A stretch of DNA of 64,000 nt from the NCBI GenBank assembly GCA_029990175.1, contig JARKIP010000017.1, positions 32,599,001-32,663,000 of the forward strand, given 5' to 3'. The notes beneath the pieces were generated by a model. The model did no database searches and was not told the DNA's origin. It was given only the letters and a program-made list of their open reading frames with translations. How positions within the stretch are numbered: the first letter of the stretch is position 1; the number at the start of each line of letters is the position of its first letter. A program made the position numbers and the translations under genes. Below are positions 22,326 to 33,873 of this stretch, piece after piece. Source of the stretch: Petunia secreta. Lineage: Eukaryota > Streptophyta > Magnoliopsida > Solanales > Solanaceae.

Positions 22326-24833
22326 TAATATGCAATGTAATACATCTGAATGCAATGTGATGCAATAATAACCGTTCACCGGCGCGGGACTCTCATCGAC
22401 AGCCGGGAAGTAGATGCTAACTCAAAGCCAAAGTACAATACTCAGATTCTAAATGCAATACCAATAACAGGACATTACATACAATATAGAATGTATATCC
22501 AAAGCTAAGGCATAATGAGTACGCCTATCGGCAGCTACACACGTAAGGAACATGTGGTAGAAAATCCACGAGGCCAAGTGCCTCCAAAGAAATGGATATA
22601 AACACTTACCGTATTCCAAAGCTAGCCCTGCTATTCAACAACTGCTTTTTCCTTTGGAGTAACTGCCAAACGATCCCGCTCTATTCAATAAGCAGAAAAA
22701 TTATATCAAATAAAGCTAAAGGCTTCATTCCTTATGTCTTAGGGCAATCCAGTTAGGAACCTGATACCCTATTCGCATACGCAATACACAGGCCAGGCCT
22801 ATATACAGGGTTCAAAGTCCCATAACCAAAACCTAAATAAATTACGTTTATATGTTGCCCATAGCTCACTGAGTACGAATATATAATCACTTCCATCATC
22901 GGGGTCCAATTGACCCTTTGAAATATCAATTTAAGTCATTAGGGAGATGTCTAATATTCCTATTTTTACCGTAAAAATATATTCAAACATACGTAATAAA
23001 CTAAGATAATGAGTTAACATCATTACCAGGAGATTTGGGGTAGAAATTTCACTATTTTTCCACCTCTTTTTCCCTTTTTTCCTCTCTTTTCTAACTTTTG
23101 TTTTCTCTGTCTAAGTTGTATGTTTTTGTTTTGTATAGCGTTTTACTGCATGCTGCCAACCAACTTATCCATTTTGATTTTTTTTTTAATAAATTCGCTA
23201 CAAGGATTAAAATTAAAATGGAACCCTAGAAAAGTCGAAATAATCCCAAATTTTTCAAGTAAGTTATACAAAGTATATGTAACATACTCGCGAAGACGGA
23301 TCTCAAATTGGACTCCCGAAACTCAAAATGCGAATTTAAAGGAAAAAAGGTCAAATTATTTAACTTTCGGCATTTTAGCGGAAACTAGCCGAACAACATC
23401 GAAATTCACTTTCGAAAAATTACAAAAGTCACAAATAATCATACGAACCTAACGGCGCTTTGGGATTTCGAATCGGAGCTTATTCGCCAAAACCGAGCTC
23501 AAAAATCTCTTTTTAATATTTATCGATAATAAAAACCGAAACCTTCTTCCGATGCCTACCAAACGAGGTCTGATTTAGCTCAAATTTTACAGACATGTCC
23601 TAATGGACCTTACGAATATTTTAAAATTATCGGCACGCCAATCGGAGTCTTAACTTCCAAAATGACTGACCGAGGTCGTTTCAATGTTATCCTCGGTTTA
23701 TGCTGACTTATGCAGATATATATTGACTGGGTCCCACTGCTTTTGACCCGGTCTTGGTTTTGGCTGTTACTAATCTTTTCTTTGAGAAGTTTTGCAGATG
23801 CTTTTGACACTGAGGATTTTAATTCGGACAGTGACTATGATTACAAATGGCCAATGAAAAAATATATTTTACATATATTGAGGCCTAAACAAGGAATTGA
23901 TAAAAATACAATGAATTGACGGACTAATCACGGCCAAGGAAAATAATTGTTTATTTGAGGCCTATTGATAAACAATTTCATTCCCACGTCCCTAAAACAA
24001 AGGCTATGATAACGTGTGTGAGCCGTTATGGAGTGGTGAGACCGGTACTTGGCATGGCAACATGATCGGTTGGCGTGTTCGCAGCCGTACCGACGTCCCT
24101 AATCTCTTAGTCGATTCACACAAACCTGAGCCGACATTTTTTAAAATCCCTTTCCCCCTTTATTTTATTTTTATTACTAATCTTTATAATTTTAATCTAT
24201 TATTATTATTATTATCATTATTATTTTCATTATTTTTATTATTATTATTTACTAACTCTTTTCTTTAAATTTTGCGAGGTAAAAATTGAAAAGAGACGAT
24301 AACCTATTTTGGAAGAGAATAATTCAAAAAGAAACCTTTTTGTCATTATTATTATTTTGTTCTCATTATTATTATTATTATTATTTATTTTATAACTATT
24401 AATTATTTATTATTTACTAATTCATTTTCATTTTTTTTGCAAGGTGCAATCCTTAAGGAGGAAACCTATTAGGACCTCTTATCTCAATTATTATATTATC
24501 TAGTTATTTGTTTATATCTAATTAGTTAGTTTAAGTTATTTAGTTGCTTATTTCGAATCCCAGTTATAAGTTCGGCCGGTAACCACATTTGGTTGGGTTC
24601 GAGAGGTGCCTAACCCCTTCCTCTCGAGTTTACTTGAACCTCTTACCATAATTTCTGGTCCGTAGACTAAGTTTAGGAGATAATTGTTAAAAATGGCTAG
24701 AAACAAAATAGGTGACCTAATACACCTAAGAAACTATATTAGGTGGCGACTCCAACTTTAAACTCAAACGAGTTCACCCAGTCAAATCCGAAACCCGACT
24801 CGCCTCGAGTTAAATCCAAAATCGGGTATGTCA

Positions 24834-24988
24834 ACCATATGACCACTGGTCATAATTTTCCATAGTGGATAGTTCCTTGCCTGTAGGAAGGTGTCCATCC
24901 GAAATTTCCAATACTTGTAGTATTGACCGTTGAACTGAGAAGGTCTGTTAATGTGATGCCCTTCTGTTATAATCGGTGGTGCACTCAT
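24834..24988 (-). pseudogene. Ty1/copia gag N-terminus (copia 1)
   Basis: The minus-strand start at 24988 opens MSAPPIITEGHHINRPSQF and continues FNGQYYKYWKFRMDTF and NYPLWKIMTSGHM, the standard beginning of plant copia gag (DUF4219/UBN2 region). The frame then runs into the Ogre LTR; its true continuation is at 7466 and below. The start lies about 60 bases downstream (on the minus strand) of the element's primer site, as expected for a copia leader. Confidence 0.87.
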
Positions 24989-25027
24989 GATTCAGATCCT
25001 TCTCAAGATATTAATCTTTATATGAGA

Positions 25028-25047
25028 GAACCCGCTCTGATACAACT
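25028..25047 (-). other. Copia 1 primer-binding site
   Basis: Read on the minus strand, the bases next to the LTR end (...GGCAACA) are AGTTGTATCAGAGCGGG. This is close to the TGGTATCAGAGC complement of initiator tRNA-Met used by most plant copia elements. It fixes the LTR edge and element orientation. Confidence 0.8.
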
Positions 25048-25643
25048 TGTTGCCACTGGTGCACTCTTGTAAGACACTAGAGTGGGTGAATAGTATCCTT
25101 ATCCGATTTTCGAATTCTAAATACTTGCTCCTAACTTGATCGCCTAACTCACAAAGAACCAAATCCCTTGCAAGTTTCACCTATCTCTGAAATTTAAACT
25201 AAATGCAGAATAAAAAGCACACAAAGATTTTTTACGTGGAAAATCATTGCTCAAGGGATCAAAAACCACGACCCAACACTCTTAGGATTTAAACTTTCCA
25301 CTAAAGGAATACTGAGCAAGTTTTAGTTTATAACGCAATGCAATCAAGCAACTAACACTTTTAATACCTAGAACCTTTCAAGCTTGACTCTAGCTTGTAA
25401 AATTGAAACTACCTCACCAAAAGTAATCTTTTCTCCCTACTTCTAAATAAGCTAATAGGATTATAACACGATAGCCTATAACAGAAACTAGAAAAAATAA
25501 ACTAAACTATGAAACTCGAACTCCTCCAGGTTCTGCTGCCTTGCTTCTATTCTTGCACAAAATAGCTCTCACGAATAATTTGCTCTCGATTTGCTTTGTT
25601 GAGAATTCTTGAGTGTGTAACTTCTTCTAGCCAAATTAACTTG

Positions 25644-26496
25644 TGATAAGGATCAAAATCAATACGCGAAAAGTAAAGATAGGAGCGAGACACTACTCGA
25701 ACTCCCTACGAAGTAACCACGGAGAACTTGTTCCGTGATACCCTCGTATCGGCGTCAAGGAGGACCTACACTATGCAACTACCCTCGAGTCACACTTGGG
25801 ACTCGCAAATAGAATGATCGGGTTTTCGGTTCAAGACTCAACTAGGTTCCACTAGTGAATTCAAGCAACCAAGACAAAGGGTTCTCCAAACAAGAGATAG
25901 TTTATTTTCATCATTCATAAAATTCAAGGTAAGCTAAGGTTTGAAGAGGTTTGTGAAGTATTTATAGACTTCACTTACATGTAATGAAAGCTCAAAAATA
26001 CCCCTAAAGTGAGTTAAAACTATAAAGGCCTCATAGGGCTATAGTTGTCCAAAACATAGCAAATAAACTAGGAATCCCGCATCCTTCAGTACACTAGGCG
26101 CCCCAAGTAGGCGGCCAGCCTTCTAGGAGTAGGCGCTCAGCCTAGTTGAAGCAGGCGTCCAGCCTTCTAGGGAGTAGGCAGTCCGCCTGTTCTGAATACC
26201 CTGCAGAGGCGGTCCGCCTGGTTGGAGATCCAGAGACTGATCAAAAACTAGGCGGCCGGCCTAGTTGAGTAGGCGGTCCGCCTGTTCCTGTGGCCTCTTG
26301 AGTTTCTTCCAAACATGCTCCGGATGCCTCTTCAAGTGTACTAGAAGGTCCTCCATCCATGGCACACCAAAGCATGGTCTTCAAGTCGCTCTTGGGGCCT
26401 TCTTCCATACCCTTCCATATCAAGTGAAGATGGGTGTCTTGGATCAACTTGGCTTGACTCCGAGTGAAGGGTCTTGTGGGGGTTTGGGTCTTATCA
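25644..26496 (-). repeat. 3' LTR of the Ty3/gypsy chromovirus
   Basis: 853 bp, matched base for base in length by the copy at 32463-33315. The last ~85 codons of the polyprotein and its stop (26241-26243) lie within this LTR. It also contains an array of AGGCGG..CCGCCT palindromes at 26095-26290. Confidence 0.93.
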
Positions 26497-29400
26497 TCCT
26501 CCCCTTCTTGAGAGGATTTCGTCCTCGAAATTGAAGCATCATTCACGACCTCTTCATTACCTACATCCAAAGGAACCAAGTCACTCACATTGAAAGTATT
26601 AGAAACTTGATACTCACTTGGCAAGTCGACCACATAGGCATTGTTGTTTATCTTCGAGAGCACTTGGAATGGGCCATCTCCCCGGGGTGCCAACTTCCCT
26701 TTCCTAAGGTTTGGAAACCTTTCCTTCCGGAAGTGCACCCACACATAGTCACCCTTCTTGAGTTCCACCTTCTTGCGTCCTTTGTTTTTCTTGGAGGCAA
26801 CCTTAGCATAAGCTTCCTCCAAATTCTTCTTCGCCTTTGTATGGAGTTCAACCAAAGCCTTGGCTCTAGCTTTACCTTCAAAATTAACAACCATTTCCCT
26901 TGGCAAAGGGGTTAGATCAAGGGGAATCAAGGGGTTAAATCCATAGACACACTCGAATGGGGTCATGCCTATCATGCTATGCAATGTGCGATTGTAGGCA
27001 AACTCCATAAGAGGTAGACGATCGATCCAAGCCCCGGCCTTACCTCGGGTCATGGCTCTAAGAAGAGCACCCAAGGTTCGGTTTACCACTTCCGTTTGCC
27101 CATCGGTTTGGGGGTGGTGGGACGTGGAGAACAAGAGCTTGGTGCCCAAAGCACCCCATAAACACCTCCAAAAATGACTTAGGAACTTAGTGTCCCTATC
27201 ACTCACTATGGTTTGAGGCACACCATGCAACTTCAAAACATTTTCAATAAACAAAGTTGCAACATGTTGTGCATCATCACATTTCTTGCATGGAATGAAA
27301 TGAGCCATTTTGGAGAACCTATCCACAACAACATAAATGCTATCATGGCCCCCTCTAGTCCTTGGTAATCCCATCACAAAATCTATTGAGATATCCAACC
27401 ATGGACTAGTAGGTACGGGGAGAGGGGTATACAACCCATGAGGGTGGGCTTTAGATTTGGCACGTTTGCACTCAAGGCAATTAGTGCAAAACTTTTCCAC
27501 ATGCACCCTCATCTTCGGCCAATGGAATTGTTCTTGAAGAATGGCCAAGGTCTTTCTTGTGCCAAAATGTCCCATGAGTCCCCCGCAATGTGCCTCATGC
27601 ACAAGCAACTCTCTCCAAGAGAACTCCGGTATGCACACCCTACCATTTTTGAAGATATATCCATTAACCCATTGGTATTTGTCAACTCTCTCCCCTTTCT
27701 CTAGAGTGTCATGGACACTCTTTAGCTTTGGGTCATGAGCATACATCAATTTAATGCTCTCAAAACCCATGAGCTTAGAGGTGAGAGTGGTGGCTAGAGC
27801 AAACTTTCTCGAAAGCGCATCCGCCACAACATTGTCATTCCCTTTCTTGTATTGGATCACATAGTGAAAGGACTCAATGAATTCAACCCACTTGGCATGT
27901 CTCTTATTGAGCTTCTCTTGGCCTCTCAAATGCTTGAGTGACTCATGGTCACTCTTGATTATAAACTCACGAGGCCAAAGATAGTGTTGCCAATGGGCAA
28001 GGGCTCTCACAAGGGCATATAACTCCTTGTCATATGTAGAATAATTCAAGGAGGCCCATTTCAATTTCTCACTAAAGTAGGCGATGGGTTTGCTATCTTG
28101 CATTAAAACACCACCAATTCCCACCCCCGAGGCATCACATTCAACCTCAAATGCCTTTCCGAAGTCGGGCAATTGCAATAGAGGGGCGGTACTCAACCTA
28201 CTTTTCAATTCATGGAAGGCCTTCTCTTGAGGCTCTCCCCAAACAAAAGGTTGGTCTTTCTTCACCAATTCGGTGAGTGGAGTGGCAATTGAGCTAAAGT
28301 CTTTCACAAATCGCCTATAAAAGCTAGCAAGACCATGAAAGCTCCTCACTTGAGTCACGGTAGTAGGAGTAGGCCAATCACGTATGGCCTCTACCTTAGA
28401 CTCATCCACCTCCACTCCTTGGTCACTCACAACAAACCCAAGGAAGACTACCTTCTCAACACCAAAGGCACACTTTTTAAAATTAGCATAGAGCTTTTCG
28501 GCTCTCAACTTTTCAAGCACTAGCCTAAGGTGATCAACATGGTCGTCTATTGATTTGCTATAGATCAATATATCGTCAAAATAGACGACCACAAACTTGT
28601 TGATGAATGGCTTTAGAACATGGTTCATTAGCCTCATGAAGGTACTAGGTGCATTGGAGAGCCCAAAGGGCATCACCAACCATTCATAGAGACCAAACTT
28701 GGTCTTGAATGCGGTCTTTCATTCATCACCGGGTTTCATCCGGATTTGATGGTAGCCGGACCTAAGGTCAATTTTGCTAAACACACATGAACCACTCAAT
28801 TCATCTAACATATCATCAAGTCGGGGAATAGGATGACGGTACTTTACCGTTATTTTGTTCACGGCCCGACAATCGACGCACATCCTCCAAGTGCCATCCT
28901 TTTTGGGAAAAAGGATCACGGGTACGGCACAAGGACTCAAGCTCTCCCTCACCAAGCCTTTAGTGAGCAATTCATCAACTTGCTTTTGCAATTCCCTTGT
29001 ATCCTCCGGATTGCTCCTATAAGCCGGCTTGTTTGGGATTTGGGATCCCGGGACAAAGTCTATTTGATGTTCAATGCCCCTCAAAGGAGGCAATCCATCC
29101 GGCATCTCATCCGGGAACATGTCCCCAAAATCCTTCAAGACATTCTCAAACATACTAGGTAAAGGGTTAGAAGAAAAATCACAATTAGAGTTTAGGACCA
29201 TACCTTTGTGCACTAGGCATAGGAGAAACTTGGTGCCATCATTCCCTTTTAAGATCTCGCCCGGTTGCATCATGGCACAAATGCCACCGGTAGAAGAAGA
29301 AGGTGGGATTGCCACCATGCTTTTGGACAAAGGGCTAGTCTCAATGATTGACTTGGCCTTTGCCACCTCCTTCAACTCCCTCATCCTCGTGTAGTCATCA

Positions 29401-31397
29401 CTCACTTGTTTGGGAGTTAGGGGCTTCAACACAAATTTCCTCCCTTCATGTTGGAGCGTGTAAGTGTTGACACGCCCGTTATGAACCGCTTGTCGATCAA
29501 ATTGCCAAGGCCTTCCAAAGAGAAGGTGGCAAGCTTGCATGGGCACAACATCGAACAAGTGTTCATCAACATAACTACCCATTTTGAAATTGATCATTGC
29601 TTGCTTTACTACCTTCAACTCCCCACATTCACTTAGCCATTGCAATAGATAGGGCTTGGGATGTTTCACGGTAGGCAATTTCAATTGGGTTATGAGGGAT
29701 TGACTCACAACATTAGTACAACTCCCGGAGTCAATGATCATAGAGCACACAACATCCTTAACACGACACCTAGCATGGAATAGATTTTCTCTTTGCAAGG
29801 CTTCACCATCCTCCACAATCATAGCTCCTAAGCTCCTCCTCACTACTAGAAAAGTATGAGGTACCTCATCCTCCACCGTATCATCTTGATCATCCTCCTC
29901 TACTTCCTCATCTTCCTCTACTCCCTCATCTCCCTCCGGCTCACTCTCTTGCTCATAAACACTTTCACCAACAACAACCATGGTCCTCTTCGTAGGACAT
30001 TCCTTAGCAAAGTGTCCATACCCCTTGCATTTGTGACATTGAATGGAAGAAGAAGTAGGAGTATTCAATTGGGTTTTAGAGTTACCTCCCACATTGGGTG
30101 TGTACTTCTCAAACGGCTTCTTCACATCTTTGCTAGCACTTGCTCCGCTTGGACCACTCGCATTTGGGAATCTTGCATTGGAAGTAGGATTTTTCCAATC
30201 CTTTGGCTTGTTCATGGAAGTAGAAGTGTTGCTCTTGTAACGGTTGGACTTTTCTTTGTCAAGCCATTGCTCGGCTTGAATAGCGGCATCAAGGACTTCT
30301 TGAAGTGAAAGATAAGCATGCAATCTCAATTGTGAATCTATGCCATAGCTCAAACCATTCATGAAACGGATCACGGCTTGCTCCTCATCTTCGGTGTCCA
30401 TATCCAAGGCCATTCGAGTTCTTTCAAACTCATCATAGTATTCATGCACCGTCTTGACACCTTGCTTCAACTCATAAAGTCTCTTGAGTTGTTCTTGACG
30501 ATATCTAGGAGTGATGTACTTGATACTCATGATACCCTTCAAGTCATTCCAACCCACATTCACGGGGATTCCCGCTCTTCTCCTTGATTTCTTGACGGAT
30601 TCCCACCAAGTAGATGCATAGGACTCAAAGGATGATATAGCATAAGTACCCTTCTTGTCATCGGTCATCTCATTTGTGTCAAACAATCTTTCCATTTGTA
30701 GAACCCATTCAATATAAGCACTCGGATCACAATTCCCCTTAAAGGTTGGGAGGTTAAGCTTCACACTATTGAGGTTGGTGTTGTCACAACCCCCACGGAA
30801 TGGCTCCGGTTGGCCCCCATAGTGATCTTCATTCACACCATACTCCCTCCTCGCATTCCCTCCAACATATCTCATAGGTGGCCCTCGAACTCGGCCCCTA
30901 CCACGATCTACATTTCGACCCCAATTCATACCTTGCCTTGGTTGAAAGTGATCATCAATCCCATACATATCATCACCATAGTCGGCCTCCTCCCCTTTTT
31001 GAGCTTCATCGACTTGCTCAAGAGGTTGCACGTTTCGGATGGGTCTTGGTAATGGGATGTTTCTTGGGGGATTATCCAAGATACGGGGAATGCCCGTTCG
31101 TTCAATCCTCTCTCTATCCTCCTTTACCCGTTGTTGATTGAGCAATTCAACGACATGGCTTACTTGTTCCGAGGTAAAGTTAGGAGTACTTGAGACTTCC
31201 ACTTGGGCACTCGGGGCCCCTTTTTCGACTTGGACACTCGGGGTCCCTTTTTCCGAGGGGACATTAGAAGTCCCTTGCTCAACTAGAGCACTAGAGTTCA
31301 CCCGCTTGAGGCTTTCAATCCTCAAGTGCATACTATCCAACTTGGCTAGGATAGTAGCGAGGGCACTCTTAGCAAAGTCTTCGCCTTCGGTAGACAT
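26241..31397 (-). pseudogene. Ty3/gypsy gag-pol polyprotein with one premature stop
   Basis: The chosen start (31397) reads MSTEGEDFAKSALATIL; an upstream in-frame ATG at 31439 adds 14 residues. Domains in order: Gag core (about residues 215-375), CCHC zinc knuckle CHKCKGYGHFAKEC (about 454), aspartic protease with DSGS (about 556), reverse transcriptase (from about 770) with FPKKDGTWRMCVDCRAVN and catalytic YFDD (about 940), RNase H (VECDASGVGIGG), integrase with an HHCC finger (HEAHCGG...CTNCLEC) and DDE residues in DFVMGLP, VSDRDTKF and TDGQTEVVN, then a GPF-type tail (GDGPFQVLSKINNNAY). The frame of about 1,718 codons is open except for a TGA at 28719-28721, after GYHQIRMKPGDE, where the family has Trp. 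This single change would truncate RT before its catalytic box. Confidence 0.93.
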
Positions 31398-32462
31398 TGT
31401 ACCTACACAAGAAACAAACGTTAGCAAACAACCTCTCACACTCCCTCACAAGTTTCACTCGGATCACTCGTTTGGTGGTGATGGCTATTTCACTCTTGCT
31501 TGAACTCAAAGCTTCACGAAGTTGAATAGTAAACCTAAACTTAATCACTCGACTCAAAAGCCAAATGCACTCCGGGGTGAGTGGAGTTTATATGACTCTA
31601 TCGGAACGTTAGGCTTTTTAAGTGCGGACTTGAGTCAAAAGAGACTACGAGTCTTCTTTGAATTCTAGTCTCCGGTCTAGGCTCGAGTATTCCTATTAGC
31701 TTAGAAGGACTAGCACAACTCAAGTAGATACGATTACTCGAGGAAGTACTAGTTAGAAGTAATGCGATCAAAGAAACAAGAAATCCTACGAAAAACTACC
31801 CGAACCCACGCCCAACAGAAGTAGGCGCCCCACCTGTTTGGACTAGGTGGTCCGCCTGGTGCCTGCAGTGGAGAGTAGGCGGTCAGCCTACTCTAAGTAG
31901 GCGGTCCGCCTCTGTAAAATCCAGAGAGCACACAAAATTCAGGCGGTCCGCCTGTTTCACTAGGCGCCCCCCGCCTACTGCAGGTTTCAGCACAGTTTTA
32001 AACACGATTTTCTTGGTTTTGCACCCAAAAATTCATCAATCCACACGTTGTTTTAGCAATTCAAAGGTACCCCAATGTTGTTTCAATCACAAAGAACCAA
32101 CCCCAACAACTTTGATCAAACCCCAATTAAAAACAATCAATTTTCCATGTTCATCAACTTCAAGCTTAGGGTTTCAAATTTTTTTCAAATTTTCAAGGGG
32201 GTTTCAAATTTCAATTCTTGTGTTTCTACTTCAAATTTGATGCTTAGGATACCAAAAGAACGGGTTTCCAATAAGGAACAAACCCCAACAACAATCACTC
32301 AATGGGTCTATCAAACCAAGAATCCATGATCATAATTTTTTTTGTGTTTTCTTCTTTTCTTCAACAATAACAAGAACCTAATGTCGAAACCAACCTAGGC
32401 ACGAAGAATCAAGGGTCGGGGGTTTGTAGAAATAAAACCCGAGCCTTGCTCTGATACCAAGA
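31398..32462 (-). other. Leader of the Ty3/gypsy element with primer site and palindrome array
   Basis: About 1.06 kb between the 5' LTR and the gag start. The primer site (TGGTATCAGAGC on the minus strand) is at about 32450-32460. A GC-rich array of AGGCGGTCCGCCT-like palindromes at 31820-31985 resembles the one in the LTRs. Short open frames on the plus strand look incidental. Confidence 0.8.
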
Positions 32463-33315
32463 TGATAAGGATCAAAATCAATACGCGGAAAGTAAAGATA
32501 GGAGCGAGACACTACTCGAACTCCCTACGAAGTAACCACGGAGAACTTGTTCCGTGATACCCTCGTATCGGCGTCAAGGAGGACCTACACTATGCAACTA
32601 CCCTCGAGTCACACTTGGGACTCGCAAATAGAATGATCGGGTTTTCGGTTCAAGACTCAACTAGGTTCCACTAGTGAATTCAAGCAACCAAGACAAAGGG
32701 TTCTCCAAACAAGAGATAGTTTCTTTTCATCATTCATAAAATTCAAGGTAAGCTAAGGTTTGAAGAGGTTTGTGAAGTATTTATAGACTTCACTTACATG
32801 TAATGAAAGCTCAAAAATACCCCTAAAGTGGGTTAAAACTATAAAGGCCTCATAGGGCTATAGTTGTCCAAAAAATAGCAAATAAACTAGGAATCCCGCA
32901 TCCTTCAGCACACTAGGCGCCCCAAGTAGGCGGCCAGCCTTCTAGGAGTAGGCGCTTAGCCTAGTTGAAGCAGGCGTCCAGCCTTCTAGGGAGTAGGCGG
33001 TCCGCCTGTTCTGAATACCCTGCAGAGGCGGTCTGCCTGGTTGGAGATCCAGAGAGTGATCAAAAACTAGGCGGCCGGCCTAGTTGAGTAGGCGGTCCGC
33101 CTGTTCCTGTGGCCTCTTGAGTTGCTTCCAAACATGCTCCGGATGCCTCTTCAAGTGTACTAGAAGGTCCTCCATCCATGGCACACCAAAGCATGGTCTT
33201 CAAGTCGCTCTTGGGGCCTTCTTCCATACCCTTCCATATCAAGTGAAGATGGGTGTCTTGGATCAACTTGGCTTGACTCCGAGTGAAGGGTCTTGTGGGG
33301 GTTTGGGTCTTATCA
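32463..33315 (-). repeat. 5' LTR of the Ty3/gypsy chromovirus
   Basis: 853 bp, about 99% identical to the 3' LTR. It holds a second copy of the polyprotein C-terminal codons (33060-33266), which has no start context here and is not a gene. Confidence 0.93.
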
Positions 33316-33873
33316 ACTTGTATTTATAGAGTTCACACTAAGCCTAATTCCAATTAGCTTAGAACTCCTTTTATAATTCATAATCTGTTTCTAATAAGGT
33401 TTATCTATATTTCCTTATTTGAAACCCAAGTTAATTTGTCTAAGTCTTCAATCCTTTTCAGATAAGGAATCTCCTCCAATTTCGCCCCGCTTTCAAGTAC
33501 TTCCTTCTTCTCTTAGGATTAAGACTCCGACTTCAGCTACTCTTTTTTCCTTCTTCGTCTTGAATTCGATTATCAACTTGAATAGCTTCATTACTAATGT
33601 CTACTGTGAACCTTTTCATTGTTCACTCAGCACCAGGTCCTTCATCAATAATCAAAACCATACTTCAACATGTCGACACCACGTGAATCGATCAAGATGA
33701 AATACCATTGTTTAGGAATCAAAATTGGCGTCTAAGCTGAGATAAACAGCTTCAAGCGTTCAATGCAGAAAGATGTTTGTCTTGCCTTTTAATAGCTGCT
33801 AACTGGATGGGGAGGAGGTTGAAAGCTCCGTTGTTGAATAATGTGTACATCCAACACTGCTTAATTATGGACT

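Larger units (their letters stand above)
21411..23683. mobile_element. Solo LTR of a TGACACGACCC-type retrotransposon in the Ogre 3' LTR
   Basis: The inserted segment starts TGACACGACCCGAATTC and ends CGAGGTCGTTTCA. It is flanked by a perfect 5-bp duplication ATGTT (21406-21410 and 23684-23688). At 2,273 bp with TG...CA ends and no internal genes, it fits a solo LTR left by recombination between two LTRs. It contains a GAAAT-type microsatellite and a short tandem array. The parent family is probably a solanaceous Ty3 element (inference). Confidence 0.82.
7467..24833 (+). mobile_element. Ogre/Tat-type Ty3 LTR retrotransposon, pol-less, inserted in copia gag
   Basis: A 17.4-kb plus-strand element bounded by LTRs that both begin TGTTGACA and end in GGGTATGaCA or GGGTATGTCA. 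The target duplication reads AACCA on the left (7462-7466) and AACCA/ACCAT on the right; the terminal LTR base is ambiguous. Removing the element rejoins the copia gag in frame (WKIMTSGHM to VPTKIDEFGNK), which proves the insertion. Inside: primer site at 10487, repeated leader, ORF1 pseudogene (DUF7745-like), gag-linker remnants, a 69-bp tandem array, a duplicated 3' region and a polypurine tract before 19389. No RT, RNase H or integrase could be recognised, so it must have depended on enzymes from other elements. Length without later insertions is about 14.9 kb. Confidence 0.88.
19389..24833 (+). repeat. Ogre-type element 3' LTR, carrying later insertions
   Basis: Starts TGTTGACACC and ends GGGTATGTCA. 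It is 5.45 kb long, against 3.02 kb for the 5' LTR. The difference is explained by a 228-bp Stowaway MITE and a 2.27-kb solo LTR with their target duplications; the remainder is about 2.94 kb. The end of the LTR abuts the copia gag codons at 24834. Confidence 0.87.
25644..33315 (-). mobile_element. Young Ty3/gypsy chromovirus, CRM-like, 7.67 kb
   Basis: A complete minus-strand LTR retrotransposon. It has two 853-bp LTRs beginning TGATAAGG and ending CTTATCA, flanked by the perfect duplication ACTTG (25639-25643 and 33316-33320). The primer site beside the 5' LTR reads TGGTATCAGAGC (initiator tRNA-Met type). A purine tract (AAGAAGGGGAGGA) adjoins the 3' LTR. Between them lies a single gag-pol frame with one stop. 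By eye about ten substitutions separate the LTRs (roughly 1.2%), so the insertion is recent. The polyprotein runs on into the 3' LTR, as described for the CRM (centromeric) chromovirus clade; that assignment is inference. Confidence 0.92.
25048..33670 (-). repeat. Copia 1 5' LTR, split by a Ty3/gypsy insertion
   Basis: On the plus strand the LTR runs from TGTTGCCACTGG (25048) to the ACTTG at 25643, and resumes from 33321 to TACTTCAACA at 33670. Removing the nested gypsy leaves about 946 bp. The ends form the TGTTG...CAACA inverted pair typical of LTRs. No partner 3' LTR is present in the window, because the left part of this element is truncated near 6530. Confidence 0.78.

Noticed and set aside
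26265..31503. Several plus-strand frames of 60-150 residues across the gypsy element
   Set aside because: Antisense shadows of gag-pol with no independent motifs.
33060..33266. 68-residue minus-strand frame identical to the end of the gypsy polyprotein
   Set aside because: It is the 5' LTR copy of codons that are only meaningful in the 3' LTR.
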